Assembly: GCA_025363015.1 (NCBI GenBank)
Contig: JANYEQ010000017.1
Location: 1 to 39,384 of the forward strand
Length of the DNA stretch: 39,384 nucleotides
Direction of reading: 5' to 3'
Source: Bacteroidota bacterium
Lineage (GTDB): Bacteria; Bacteroidota; Bacteroidia; B-17B0; Aurantibacillaceae
Of the stretch, positions 16,443 to 24,890 are shown piece by piece (the first letter of the stretch is position 1; the number at the start of each line of letters is the position of its first letter). The notes below the pieces were generated by a model. That model was not told the origin of the DNA. It saw nothing but the letters and a program-made list of their open reading frames with translations, and did not search any database. Made by a program: the position numbers and the translations under genes.

Positions 16443-17456
16443 TTAGGTTATTAATTTTTGTATAATTAATTCGGTATTAAGTGTATCAAAAAACAATTCG
16501 GTTACACTTGTCTTTTGGCGTTGCATAAGCCCATGGCTATACGTTTTATCGTAATAGTGTAAACAGTATTCTAAAGCTGTTTTTACATCGTTATTATTTA
16601 AAGCAATGATGGCATTTTTTGTTTGTTCTAAACCTAAACGTTTTGATATTTTTAAAATAGATGCCTCCAATTGTTCTTTTGGAAAAATACCATAACCTTT
16701 TACAATATAATTTAAACGCTCCGTAAAAGGTAAATTAATATATACCACCTTAGCCACTAACATTTGTTGCCATAAGCCATTCGGAATAACTTTTTTACCT
16801 ATTAATCGGCTTTCATCTTCCAACCATAAAGGCCGAGCCGGGTTAATAGTTAATAATTGTATTGCTAATTCGTTTTCAAATTGCTCTTGTGTGGGTTGTG
16901 GCGCCTCGCCCAATGCACCAAAAGCCGAACCTTTATGATGTGCTAAGCCTTCTAAATCTATTACCTGTTGTTGGTGTTGTTTTAAATTTTTTAAAATAAG
17001 TGTTTTACCACTACCCGTTCTTCCACCCAAAATTAAAACGGGTAGGGGGGTGTTAAAACTTTGTAAGGCGTAATTTCTAAAAGCTTTATATCCACCTTTT
17101 AAAATAAATACATTTAAACCATACATTTTTAATAGCATTGCTACAAAACCGCTACGCATACCGCCACGCCAGCAATGCACGTAAATAGTAGTGTCATTAG
17201 CCAGTGCTTGTGCTGTAGCCACTATGTTTGCCAAATTAGGTCCTACAATTTCTAAACCCTTAATTACGGCCTGTTGCCTACCTATTTGTTTATAAATAGT
17301 GCCTACAACGGCACGCTCATCGTTACTAAATAATGGAATATTAATAGCGCCTGGTATATGTCCTTGCTCAAATTCAGCAGGCGAGCGAACATCAATAACA
17401 TTACCCTTGCCTAATGAATTTAAAATAAATGTTTGAATATCGAGTTCCCGTGGCAA
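16443..17456 (-). CDS. selU: tRNA 2-selenouridine synthase
   Basis: Converts 2-thiouridine at the wobble position of certain tRNAs to 2-selenouridine through a geranylated intermediate, using selenophosphate from SelD (also called MnmH or YbbB). The N-terminal rhodanese domain (about 1-130) has C95 in V-H-C-W-R-G-G-M-R-S-G, matching catalytic Cys97 of E. coli. A P-loop domain follows with the Walker A motif G-G-R-T-G-S-G-K-T (144-152) and W-L-E-D-E-S-R-L-I-G. At 337 residues it is complete. It is the first gene of the selU-selD pair, divergent from the transaldolase fusion. Confidence 0.95.
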   Translation of the reverse strand: MPRELDIQTFILNSLGKGNVIDVRSPAEFEQGHIPGAINIPLFSNDERAVVGTIYKQIGRQQAVIKGLEIVGPNLANIVATAQALANDTTIYVHCWRGGMRSGFVAMLLKMYGLNVFILKGGYKAFRNYALQSFNTPLPVLILGGRTGSGKTLILKNLKQHQQQVIDLEGLAHHKGSAFGALGEAPQPTQEQFENELAIQLLTINPARPLWLEDESRLIGKKVIPNGLWQQMLVAKVVYINLPFTERLNYIVKGYGIFPKEQLEASILKISKRLGLEQTKNAIIALNNNDVKTALEYCLHYYDKTYSHGLMQRQKTSVTELFFDTLNTELIIQKLIT

Positions 17457-17608
17457 TTTTTTAATTTATAAACAAATATCGCATTTATAAATTAAACCTC
17501 TGCTTTAGGAAGGCTTTATACAAATAAAAAATACAATTATACCAATGGTCTATTACCTAAAATTCAATAATTTTTACTTTCTTTACAGCTTATTAAAATT
17601 AAAAAATT

Positions 17609-18619
17609 ATGGAATTATATTTAGATAGTGCAAACCTTAAAGAAATTGAAGAAGGTTTTAAATTAGGGTTTTTAAATGGCTTAACTACTACGCCTACTTT
17701 TATGCAAAAAGAAGGTATTACCGATATTGATGCCACCATTGTAAAATTAAGTAAAATAGTACCTGTGCTTCAAATTGAAGCCTTAGGTAATACCGCTGAA
17801 GAAGTATTAGCAGAAGCCGAACGCCAAATTGCTTTAGGCTTAGATATAAATAAAACAGTATTTAAAATACCTGTAAGTTTAGAGGGTGTGCGTGCTTGTA
17901 AATTATTACGCGATAAAGGTTATTTAGTAAACGTACATTTAGTATATACTTTACAACAAGCTTACATGGCCATGCAAGCTGGCGCAACCTATGTTTGCCC
18001 TTTAGTTGGGCGTTTGCAAGATCAAGGTCATGATGCCTTAGCTTTGGTAGAACAATGTGTAGATGCCGTTGAAATTTATGGCTACGATACAAAAATTATG
18101 TTTTCGTCGGTTAGAACGGTAGAGCACGTTCGTAATGCTATAAACATTGGCGTACACACTATTACCGTACCTTTAAAAATATTAAAACAACTTACCGAAA
18201 ATAACTTTACTACCGTGGGTACCGACCAATTTATTATGGATACCCGCCTGATGATGGTAAAAGTTAAAGAAGCTATAAATGGTGTTAACCCAATTGTAAG
18301 CGAAGACACTAACATTACTGACGCCATAATAAAATTAACCGAATTTAATTTTGGCGCTATTACCGTAGTTAAAAAAGATGGTAGTATTAAAGGCGTGTTT
18401 ACCGATGGTAGCTTACGTAAATTATTAGGCGAAAAAGGAAGAGATATTTTATCGAAAAAATTAAGCGACCTTGAGTACCGCGAACCAATTACCATTGATG
18501 GTGATGTATTATTAAATGAAGCCAACACCTTATTTAAAAAAACAATGGTAGATACCATTGTAGTAACCAACAATGGCAAGCCAGTAGGCATGATTGACAT
18601 ACAAGATTTAAAATCGTAA
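17609..18619 (+). CDS. transaldolase-fold aldolase fused to two CBS domains
   Basis: 336 residues in two parts. Residues 1-220 follow the small transaldolase/fructose-6-phosphate aldolase (FSA) family: M-E-L-Y-L-D-S-A with Asp6, and Schiff-base Lys86 in F-K-I-P-V-S, equal to FSA Lys85. Active-site departures by eye alignment: the near-invariant Asn of T-T-N-P is Thr28 (T-T-T-P-T), FSA Tyr131 is Leu, and the FSA Gln59 position is Glu57 as in classical transaldolase. Residues about 230-336 are a pair of CBS domains of the type that ends arabinose-5-phosphate isomerase (KdsD/KpsF): G-V-F-T-D-G-S-L-R and G-K-P-V-G-M-I-D-I-Q-D-L. The next gene is a KdsC-like phosphatase, so a sugar-acid pathway is likely. 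The actual reaction is unknown and a catalytically altered role is possible. Confidence 0.85.
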   Translation: MELYLDSANLKEIEEGFKLGFLNGLTTTPTFMQKEGITDIDATIVKLSKIVPVLQIEALGNTAEEVLAEAERQIALGLDINKTVFKIPVSLEGVRACKLLRDKGYLVNVHLVYTLQQAYMAMQAGATYVCPLVGRLQDQGHDALALVEQCVDAVEIYGYDTKIMFSSVRTVEHVRNAINIGVHTITVPLKILKQLTENNFTTVGTDQFIMDTRLMMVKVKEAINGVNPIVSEDTNITDAIIKLTEFNFGAITVVKKDGSIKGVFTDGSLRKLLGEKGRDILSKKLSDLEYREPITIDGDVLLNEANTLFKKTMVDTIVVTNNGKPVGMIDIQDLKS

Positions 18620-18628
18620 CCAAATAAT

Positions 18629-18654
18629 AAGCCCTTTAAGTAGGGCTTTTTTTT
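18629..18654 (+). terminator. intrinsic terminator-like hairpin ending at the next start codon
   Basis: Stem AAGCCCT (18629-18635) pairs perfectly with AGGGCTT (18642-18648) across a 6-base loop and runs into eight T residues (18647-18654). The ATG of the KdsC-like gene begins at 18655. It may end most transcripts of the aldolase gene, or attenuate expression of the second gene. Confidence 0.75.
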
Positions 18655-19359
18655 ATGCAAGAAATAGAAAAACTATATTTAGAATTAGGCGCTAAATTTA
18701 TTACCCCTATTGGCCAAATACAAAGCAACTTACAACACATTAAAGCCTTTATTTTTGATTGGGATGGCGTGTTTAACAATGGCCAAAAACAAGCCAATGG
18801 CAGTAGTAATTTTAACGAGGTAGATAGCATGGGTACTAACCTTTTGCGTTATTCACACTTTTTAAAAACTGAGCAATTACCTTTAACTGCCATAATTAGT
18901 GGCGAAAATAACGAAACAGCCTTATGGTTTTGCAAGCGCGAATGTTTTAACTATTCGTTTTTTAAAATTGCTAATAAAACCGATGCCTTAACATTTATTT
19001 GCAATAAAGAGAATATACAACCTAACCAAGTAGCCTATTTTTTTGACGATGTTTTAGATTTAAGCATGGCACAAATTTGTGGCATTAGAGTATTAGTAAA
19101 CCGTAAAGCAAACCCATTATTTACAAACTATTGTATTAAAAATAAGTTGGTTGATTACATAACAGCCTCTGAAAGTGGCAATTTTGCAGTAAGAGAAGCC
19201 TGCGAATTATTAATAGGCTTAAACTCTAATTTTAACGACGTAATAACTAACCGCAAAACCTACGCCCCACATTACAAAACCTATATTGATAATCGAAAAA
19301 AAATAAGCCCCTCATTTTATACAATTGCTGAGGAGTTGGTAACGAAGGTTGATGTTTAA
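18655..19359 (+). CDS. KdsC-like HAD-superfamily phosphatase
   Basis: A 234-residue cytosolic phosphatase of the HAD C0 (cap-less) type, related to Kdo-8-phosphate phosphatase. Motif I is F-D-W-D-G-V-F with nucleophile D35 and acid D37; motif II is I-S-G-E-N with S82; motif III Lys is K108 in N-K-T-D-A-L; motif IV is F-F-D-D-V-L-D with D131/D132. The C-terminal segment G-N-F-A-V-R-E-A-C-E-L-L matches the KdsC tail that closes over the neighbouring active site in the tetramer. It is longer than usual KdsC (about 170-190) owing to an N-terminal segment of about 28 residues and a C-terminal extension. No other Met lies before motif I, so ATG 18655 is required although a hairpin/T-run abuts it. 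The substrate is inferred, not known. Confidence 0.85.
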   Translation: MQEIEKLYLELGAKFITPIGQIQSNLQHIKAFIFDWDGVFNNGQKQANGSSNFNEVDSMGTNLLRYSHFLKTEQLPLTAIISGENNETALWFCKRECFNYSFFKIANKTDALTFICNKENIQPNQVAYFFDDVLDLSMAQICGIRVLVNRKANPLFTNYCIKNKLVDYITASESGNFAVREACELLIGLNSNFNDVITNRKTYAPHYKTYIDNRKKISPSFYTIAEELVTKVDV

Positions 19360-19420
19360 AATTAAACATACCAGTTACAGAGAAGTTTTTATAATGGTCG
19401 ATTTTGACAATATTAACATC

Positions 19421-19440
19421 AAAGTGAAATCACTTTTTTT
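19421..19440 (+). terminator. terminator-like hairpin after the KdsC-like gene
   Basis: AAAGTG (19421-19426) pairs with CACTTT (19431-19436) over a 4-base loop and continues into a T-run to 19440, about 60 bases after the phosphatase stop. The stem is short and AT-rich. Confidence 0.5.
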
Positions 19441-19454
19441 GTACAGTTTTATGT

Positions 19455-19609
19455 TTAAGCTTTTTCGCGCTTCAAACTATTATTAAGCATCCTTTTTATT
19501 TGTCTATTAAGTTTAGAGAAATTCTTCAGCAGTTCATCTTTAAATGACTTTTATTGTCTTTAAATCTATTGATTATGCGAATGGTTTCTCGATAAAAATA
19601 TATCCTAAC
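19455..19609 (-). other. possible decayed coding fragment between two genes
   Basis: Read on the minus strand, about 26 codons (I-D-V-R-I-Y-F-Y-R-E-T and onward) end in a stop, but a frame change near an AAAG run continues into a charged helical peptide ending L-K-R-E-K-A before a stop at 19455. There is no start codon of its own. It could be a broken small gene or chance. The rest of the 251-base gap holds only the terminator at 19421-19440. Confidence 0.2.
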
Positions 19610-19610
19610 A

Positions 19611-20828
19611 TCAATTTCGTTTTTTATATTTTATGGTCAGTGTTTCGCCTATGGTAGCGTTTTTGTTTTCTGTAATTTTATTCCAAATGCGTAAATCTTG
19701 TTCTTTTACTTCGTAAAAATCTGCAAGGTTAGGTAGGGTTTCGTTTTCTTTTACAATGTGATAAATTACTTTCTCGTTGTTTAATAATGTATCTGTTGTC
19801 ATACTCATATTTGGGGCACTATCTATATCATTGCTACTATTACCATCTTCACCTATTAAATCTTTAATGTAAGAAGAGTAATCGGCATTTAAGTTTTTAG
19901 GAATTTTAATAACATATATTTTTTTAGTAGGATTGGTTAAGGTATTTTGAAGCAGCCAAGGATTAAAAAATTTAAGCAGTGATTTACTGCATTTAATATG
20001 TTTTGCAAAATTTGATAAATTGGTAATAGATGAATCTACTTTAAAATAGTACATGGGTATTTTTTGAAAATAATTCCATTTTTTTTTCTTAATACCAAAA
20101 TGCGCAGGACTCGAAAACAAGGTTTTGTAGGCTAAGATACGATATATAAAGCTTTTTGTTTCGGCATTTAATAATAAGCTAAAATAATTAGTTACTTTTT
20201 GTTTTGTTAATGCTTTTTGAATACCGCCAATACCCATATTATAAGCGGCTGCGGCCAATGTCCAATTTTTAAATTGTGCATACGCATCTTTAATGTGTTT
20301 ACACGCTGCTAAGGTTGCTTTTTCAACATCGTAGCGTTCATCTACAAAACTGGTTACTTCAAGGCCATAAGCTCGGGCAGAGTTGGGTACTAACTGCCAA
20401 AATCCTGCTGCACCAGCAGGCGAAACAATGTTAGATAAATGACTTTCAATAACGGCAAGGTATTTAAAATCGTCGGGTACACCTTGTTGTTCTAAAATAG
20501 GTTCAATGTAAGGGAACCATTTTTGTGCCTTCGCAAATAAAACAGTTGAATTTGATTTCCAATACGCATTATTAAAAAACTCTTTCTCTAAATTTTTTTG
20601 TATTTCAAAATTATTTGGGGGTATTTCTTCGTTACAAAAATTTAAGTTTACGGGTATATTAATTTTACTAATATTAAAATTATTAAGCGAATACGAAATG
20701 GTATTATTAAACGGAGAGTAAATGTAAACTTTTAGTATAAAATAAAGCGCAAAAAATACTGCCAAAAAACAAATGGTAAGTAGTGTTTTATTTTTATTTA
20801 AAAATGTATTTATGTTTTTTAAAAACAA
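19611..20828 (-). CDS. membrane-anchored lytic transglycosylase with SLT and LysM domains
   Basis: A 405-residue MltD-like enzyme cleaving peptidoglycan glycan strands. An N-terminal membrane segment (about 17-35) is followed by the family 1 SLT domain (about 105-230): catalytic E128 in A-V-I-E-S-H, then S-P-A-G-A-A-G-F-W-Q-L-V-P and A-A-A-Y-N-M-G. A C-terminal LysM (about 355-400, V-K-E-N-E-T-L-P-N-L-A) binds glycan. It is the last gene of the polysaccharide operon, starting 1 base after the wecA-like stop. Local wall opening for the export machine is a reasonable inference from this position. Confidence 0.92.
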   Translation of the reverse strand: MFLKNINTFLNKNKTLLTICFLAVFFALYFILKVYIYSPFNNTISYSLNNFNISKINIPVNLNFCNEEIPPNNFEIQKNLEKEFFNNAYWKSNSTVLFAKAQKWFPYIEPILEQQGVPDDFKYLAVIESHLSNIVSPAGAAGFWQLVPNSARAYGLEVTSFVDERYDVEKATLAACKHIKDAYAQFKNWTLAAAAYNMGIGGIQKALTKQKVTNYFSLLLNAETKSFIYRILAYKTLFSSPAHFGIKKKKWNYFQKIPMYYFKVDSSITNLSNFAKHIKCSKSLLKFFNPWLLQNTLTNPTKKIYVIKIPKNLNADYSSYIKDLIGEDGNSSNDIDSAPNMSMTTDTLLNNEKVIYHIVKENETLPNLADFYEVKEQDLRIWNKITENKNATIGETLTIKYKKRN

Positions 20829-20829
20829 A

Positions 20830-21888
20830 TTAACGCTTTTTAATAAGTGTGTTTAAGTACAAAGATACTGAAACCAACAAAGCATAAGCTATTGAACTGT
20901 AAAATAAAACAGTAGAGTAATTAATAATTAAATGATAGGCTAAAAAAATTGAAATTAAATTGATTGTAAAAAACAAAATAGCAATACGTTTTTCGGTAAT
21001 ACCTTTAAAAAATAAATGATGCGTGGTATGATCTTTACCACCTATAAATGGCGATTTTCCGGCTTTTAAACGATTGATTACAACAGTAATTGTATCGGTT
21101 AATGGTAAAATAAAAACTAAGGTTACAATTAAAATATTTAATATTTGAGGAGGGAAATTTGTTTGTAATGTTACAGTACTATTCCAACAATTATCAATAC
21201 CAACTACGGCTAAAAATAAGCCCAAAAATTGGCTGCCCGTATCGCCCATAAACATTTTTGAGGGATGAAAATTAAATACTAAAAAGCCACACAAGGCACC
21301 AATAATTCCTAAACTTAAAATGGTAGTATAATTATTAGTTTGTAATAGTGTGATATTGATTGCCACCATAAAAATACATATAACCATTGATACGATAGAG
21401 GTAATTCCATCCATATTATCAAGCATATTTATAGAGTTCATAATGCCAATTACCCAAATAACTGTAATAAAATAATTTATAAATTGGTTTTGAAAAATAG
21501 AAATCGAATGCCCCGAAAATACTAATATTAACGCACAAACTAATTGTGTTAAAAATTTTAGTAAAGGTTGGGTATTAAACGCATCGTCGGCTAAACCCAT
21601 TAAAAATGCTAAGGTAACGGCTATTAAAATACCTATCATGGGTAAATTGTAATTTATATTACTATGTGGTGAAAGAATAGCAAAGATAAATGCAACTAAA
21701 AAAATTAAATAAAAACTAATACCTCCCAATGATGGTTTTGCATTTGGATTCCAACGTACTTGCTGCGAATCTTTATTACGAATGCCCAAGGTTTGCGCAA
21801 ATTTTAATAATATGTAATTAATAACAAGCGAAAAAATAAAACATGCAAAAAACAGTAGGGTAAGTATAAAATTAAAATTTAAAGTCAT
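20830..21888 (-). CDS. WecA/TagO-type undecaprenyl-phosphate sugar-1-phosphate transferase
   Basis: A polytopic inner-membrane enzyme of the MraY/WecA superfamily that attaches a HexNAc-1-phosphate to undecaprenyl phosphate, starting a lipid-linked glycan. It has about ten hydrophobic segments in 352 residues. Motifs: G-L-A-D-D (D101/D102, Mg2+ binding), M-N-S-I-N-M-L-D-N-M-D-G, F-M-G-D-T-G-S-Q-F-L-G, and the cytosolic H-H-L-F-F-K-G. N-M-L-D-N-M-D-G and the HH-L motif favour the WecA/TagO group over MraY. It lies in the capsule operon 19 bases after rfbC and 1 base before the transglycosylase gene. The exact sugar is not visible. Confidence 0.9.
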   Translation of the reverse strand: MTLNFNFILTLLFFACFIFSLVINYILLKFAQTLGIRNKDSQQVRWNPNAKPSLGGISFYLIFLVAFIFAILSPHSNINYNLPMIGILIAVTLAFLMGLADDAFNTQPLLKFLTQLVCALILVFSGHSISIFQNQFINYFITVIWVIGIMNSINMLDNMDGITSIVSMVICIFMVAINITLLQTNNYTTILSLGIIGALCGFLVFNFHPSKMFMGDTGSQFLGLFLAVVGIDNCWNSTVTLQTNFPPQILNILIVTLVFILPLTDTITVVINRLKAGKSPFIGGKDHTTHHLFFKGITEKRIAILFFTINLISIFLAYHLIINYSTVLFYSSIAYALLVSVSLYLNTLIKKR

Positions 21889-21907
21889 GTTTTATAAGTA
21901 TTAAATA

Positions 21908-22450
21908 CTAATACAAACTACTAAAGTTAGTAAAGGTTTTGCCTTGTAAATCTTTTTCGGACAATAAAGGCTTGCTAAGGTTCCAATTAATATTTAAATC
22001 TTTATCGTTCCATAACAAACAGTCTTCGGCTGCTTTGTTGTAAAAATTTGTGCATTTATAACTAAAAATAGTATTATCTTGTAAGGTAGCAAAGCCATGT
22101 GCAAAGCCTTCGGGTATATACATCATCCACTTATTTTTTTCGGTAAGTTCTAAACTAAACCATTTGCCATAGGTAGGGGAGTTTTTCCGAATATCAACCG
22201 CTACATCTAAAACAGCGCCTGTTATTACCCTCACTAATTTGCCTTGCGCGTGAGGTGGGTTTTGAAAATGCAAACCTCTTAACACTCCTTTTTGCGAGAG
22301 GGATTGATTATCTTGTACAAAATTTAAGTTTAAACCTGCTTGTTTAAAAAGGGTTTGATTATAACTTTCAAAAAAATAACCACGCTCGTCTTCAAATACT
22401 TTTGGTTTAAAAACAAACAAGCCTTTTAATTCTGATTCAATAATTTCCAT
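21908..22450 (-). CDS. rfbC: dTDP-4-dehydrorhamnose 3,5-epimerase
   Basis: A cytosolic cupin epimerase that acts at C3 and C5 of dTDP-4-keto-6-deoxyglucose on the way to dTDP-L-rhamnose. The 180 residues cover the whole family: F-E-S-Y-N at the N-terminus, catalytic His in V-L-R-G-L-H-F-Q, D-V-A-V-D-I-R-K, and Y-I-P-E-G-F-A-H-G-F. It begins 2 bases after the tyrosine-kinase gene stop. The partner genes rfbA, rfbB and rfbD are not in this window, so rhamnose synthesis would need distant genes; a different 6-deoxysugar is also possible. Confidence 0.94.
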   Translation of the reverse strand: MEIIESELKGLFVFKPKVFEDERGYFFESYNQTLFKQAGLNLNFVQDNQSLSQKGVLRGLHFQNPPHAQGKLVRVITGAVLDVAVDIRKNSPTYGKWFSLELTEKNKWMMYIPEGFAHGFATLQDNTIFSYKCTNFYNKAAEDCLLWNDKDLNINWNLSKPLLSEKDLQGKTFTNFSSLY

Positions 22451-22452
22451 TT

Positions 22453-24885
22453 TTAATGTCTATTTTTTTTAGTTTTAGTTTTAGATTTAAATTTTTCGTC
22501 TTCAGTATAATATCCATTTCCATAGCCATAACCACCGTAACCATAACCGTAGCCATAACTGTAACCGTATATTTTTTTACTAATATCCACATCGTTTAAT
22601 ACTACCGATAGCTTTTTAATATTATTCTCGTTTTTTAATTTATCTAAAATTTGAGTAAATACTTTTTTTGAATAGCCAGCTCTAAATACATAAATTGGGT
22701 AATCTGCTTTTTGTATCGACGCTATTCCATCGGTAACTAAGCCTATTGGAGCGTTATCTATCACTATGTAATCAAATGTTTTTTTGAGGTGTTCAATGGT
22801 TTCATCTAATTTATTGGTTAAAATTAATTCAGATGGATTGGGTGGAGTAGGGCCTGCGGTAATAAATTTTAAATTTTCCATAGTGCTATTAGTAATACAT
22901 TCATCCACCTGGGTTATGCCTGTTAAAATAGTACTCATGCCAATGTTGTTAGATACACCAAAACCTTTATGAATTTTTGGTTTACGCATATCTAAATCTA
23001 TAATAATTACTTTTTTACCCGTAAAGGCTAAAATACCCGCTACGTTAATGGATACAAAGGTTTTCCCCTCGCCACTAATGGTAGATGTTACCGCCACAAT
23101 TTTTTTACCTTCAGTGCCATCAATAAAGGCAAGGTTAGCACGTATGGTTCTAAACGATTCGCTTATTAACGATTTTGGATTTTTATCAACGATTAATTGC
23201 GATACGGGAATTTCGCTTTGGTAATTAGGAATGATGCCTAATAAATTTACATTACCGCTTGAGTAACGCGTAATATCAGCCAATGAATATATTTTATCGT
23301 GAAATAAATAGCGTATAAATACTAAGCCTATTGAGAGTAAAAGCGACACCATAATGGAAATGGCGATGGCATTTTTTTTGCTGGGAGATACTTGCCCTCC
23401 TGGGCCCAAGGCCTTTTCTAAAATAATGTTTTTGGAAACATTACCAGCTTTAGATATTGAAAATTCAGTTTTACGATCTAAAAGCATGGTATAATATTTT
23501 TCGCTAATAGAATATAAACGGTTAAGGCGCGAAAACTCTACTTCATCTTCAGGTTCTTTATTTATTTTGCTTTGGTAGGTGTTTGATTTTTCGAGTAAAC
23601 TTTTGTATTTAGATTTATATTTTAATCGAACAGCATCTAAACTTTGAAGCAATAATTTTTTTTGAGTTTCTATTTGATAATTAATTTGTTTGATGTTTTC
23701 TGAGTTTGCCGTAACTTGATACAGTAAATTTTCTTTATCAATTAGTAATTTTTGAATGGTTTGCGTAATTTCTTTTATTAAGTTTTCGTACTCAGTGCCC
23801 GATATTAAAGAAATGAGTTGATACACATCTACACTTTTATTTTTATTAATGTTGGCTTGAATTTCGTTAATGATATTCTCTTCCATTTCAACTTTTAGCA
23901 TTTGGTCTTCGATAGATGACACGCGCATGAGTTGAGAGTTAATGACTTCATTTTTTTCGGAGATGTTTTTTTCTTTTTTAAATTTTTGTAAATCCCCTTC
24001 GGTATTTTTTAAGTCGTTGTAAACCACGCTTAATTGATTATTAATAAATGTAATAATATTGCTCGAACTTTCGCTTTTTCGCTCAACATCATAGGTTAAG
24101 TACTCTTCAATAATTGCATTTACTATATCTGTACTTTTTGCAGCATTTACATCATTAACTTTTAACGAAATTGTTTTCGCTAAATCGTTTAATAATTTAA
24201 CCTCTAACTTAGTTTGAAGTTGTGCAGTAACATCATCTACATTGGTGATATTAAAAAAGTATAGCGAATTATTTTCGGCAATTAACTGTTCAGCTACTTT
24301 AGGGTTTAGTTTAGGATTTATGAAAATATTTACATCAAAATTGGCAGTTTTTAACCAAGTATTGGTATTAAACTTATAAGCGGTTGTTCCAATTTTTAAA
24401 ATGCCAGTTGCTAAATTTTTATTTAATTCTACATAAATTTTTTGGTTATATAAGGCGCTATTTTTAAGATTTAGCTTAACAATATAAGGCGATGATTGGT
24501 ACAGTTCGTTATTTTTAAAAGTTCCTTCGCAAAAATAATTAACGCTAATATCTAATTTTTCTACAACGCGTTTTAAAAATACTTTTGATCGAATTTGTTC
24601 TATGGCTTCTGAAATAACATTATTGTTATTATCTAAGTTATTAAATTTAACAAGTTGATCTTTGCTACCATCGTTTATTTGTAAAATGGCTTTGCTTTCG
24701 AATATAGGCGTGGTATAACGTAAATAAACAAAGGCTGCTAAAAATGAAATAATAAAAAATAAGCTGATAAAAATTTTACTTTTATTAAACAAAAAAACAA
24801 TTACACCAATATCAATATTACTGCTAAACCGTTCGGTAATATCTTTTAATTGGTTATTAGTGGATTCTGTTTGTGGATTAAGCAT
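22453..24885 (-). CDS. Wzc-type polysaccharide co-polymerase and tyrosine autokinase
   Basis: An 810-residue inner-membrane protein controlling exopolysaccharide polymerisation and export. Wzz domain: a first membrane helix about 35-55, a long periplasmic coiled-coil region (about 280-440), a GNVR-like segment (about 455-490), and a second helix about 505-525. Cytosolic BY-kinase domain: Walker A S-G-E-G-K-T near residue 600, Walker A' V-I-I-I-D-L-D-M-R-K-P, and D-Y-I-V-I-D-N-A-P. The C-terminal tail (about 775-797) is a run of Tyr-Gly units with roughly a dozen Tyr residues, the autophosphorylation cluster. It starts 5 bases after the export lipoprotein gene. No partner tyrosine phosphatase is in the operon. 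Confidence 0.95.
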   Translation of the reverse strand: MLNPQTESTNNQLKDITERFSSNIDIGVIVFLFNKSKIFISLFFIISFLAAFVYLRYTTPIFESKAILQINDGSKDQLVKFNNLDNNNNVISEAIEQIRSKVFLKRVVEKLDISVNYFCEGTFKNNELYQSSPYIVKLNLKNSALYNQKIYVELNKNLATGILKIGTTAYKFNTNTWLKTANFDVNIFINPKLNPKVAEQLIAENNSLYFFNITNVDDVTAQLQTKLEVKLLNDLAKTISLKVNDVNAAKSTDIVNAIIEEYLTYDVERKSESSSNIITFINNQLSVVYNDLKNTEGDLQKFKKEKNISEKNEVINSQLMRVSSIEDQMLKVEMEENIINEIQANINKNKSVDVYQLISLISGTEYENLIKEITQTIQKLLIDKENLLYQVTANSENIKQINYQIETQKKLLLQSLDAVRLKYKSKYKSLLEKSNTYQSKINKEPEDEVEFSRLNRLYSISEKYYTMLLDRKTEFSISKAGNVSKNIILEKALGPGGQVSPSKKNAIAISIMVSLLLSIGLVFIRYLFHDKIYSLADITRYSSGNVNLLGIIPNYQSEIPVSQLIVDKNPKSLISESFRTIRANLAFIDGTEGKKIVAVTSTISGEGKTFVSINVAGILAFTGKKVIIIDLDMRKPKIHKGFGVSNNIGMSTILTGITQVDECITNSTMENLKFITAGPTPPNPSELILTNKLDETIEHLKKTFDYIVIDNAPIGLVTDGIASIQKADYPIYVFRAGYSKKVFTQILDKLKNENNIKKLSVVLNDVDISKKIYGYSYGYGYGYGGYGYGNGYYTEDEKFKSKTKTKKNRH

Positions 24886-24890
24886 TTCTA

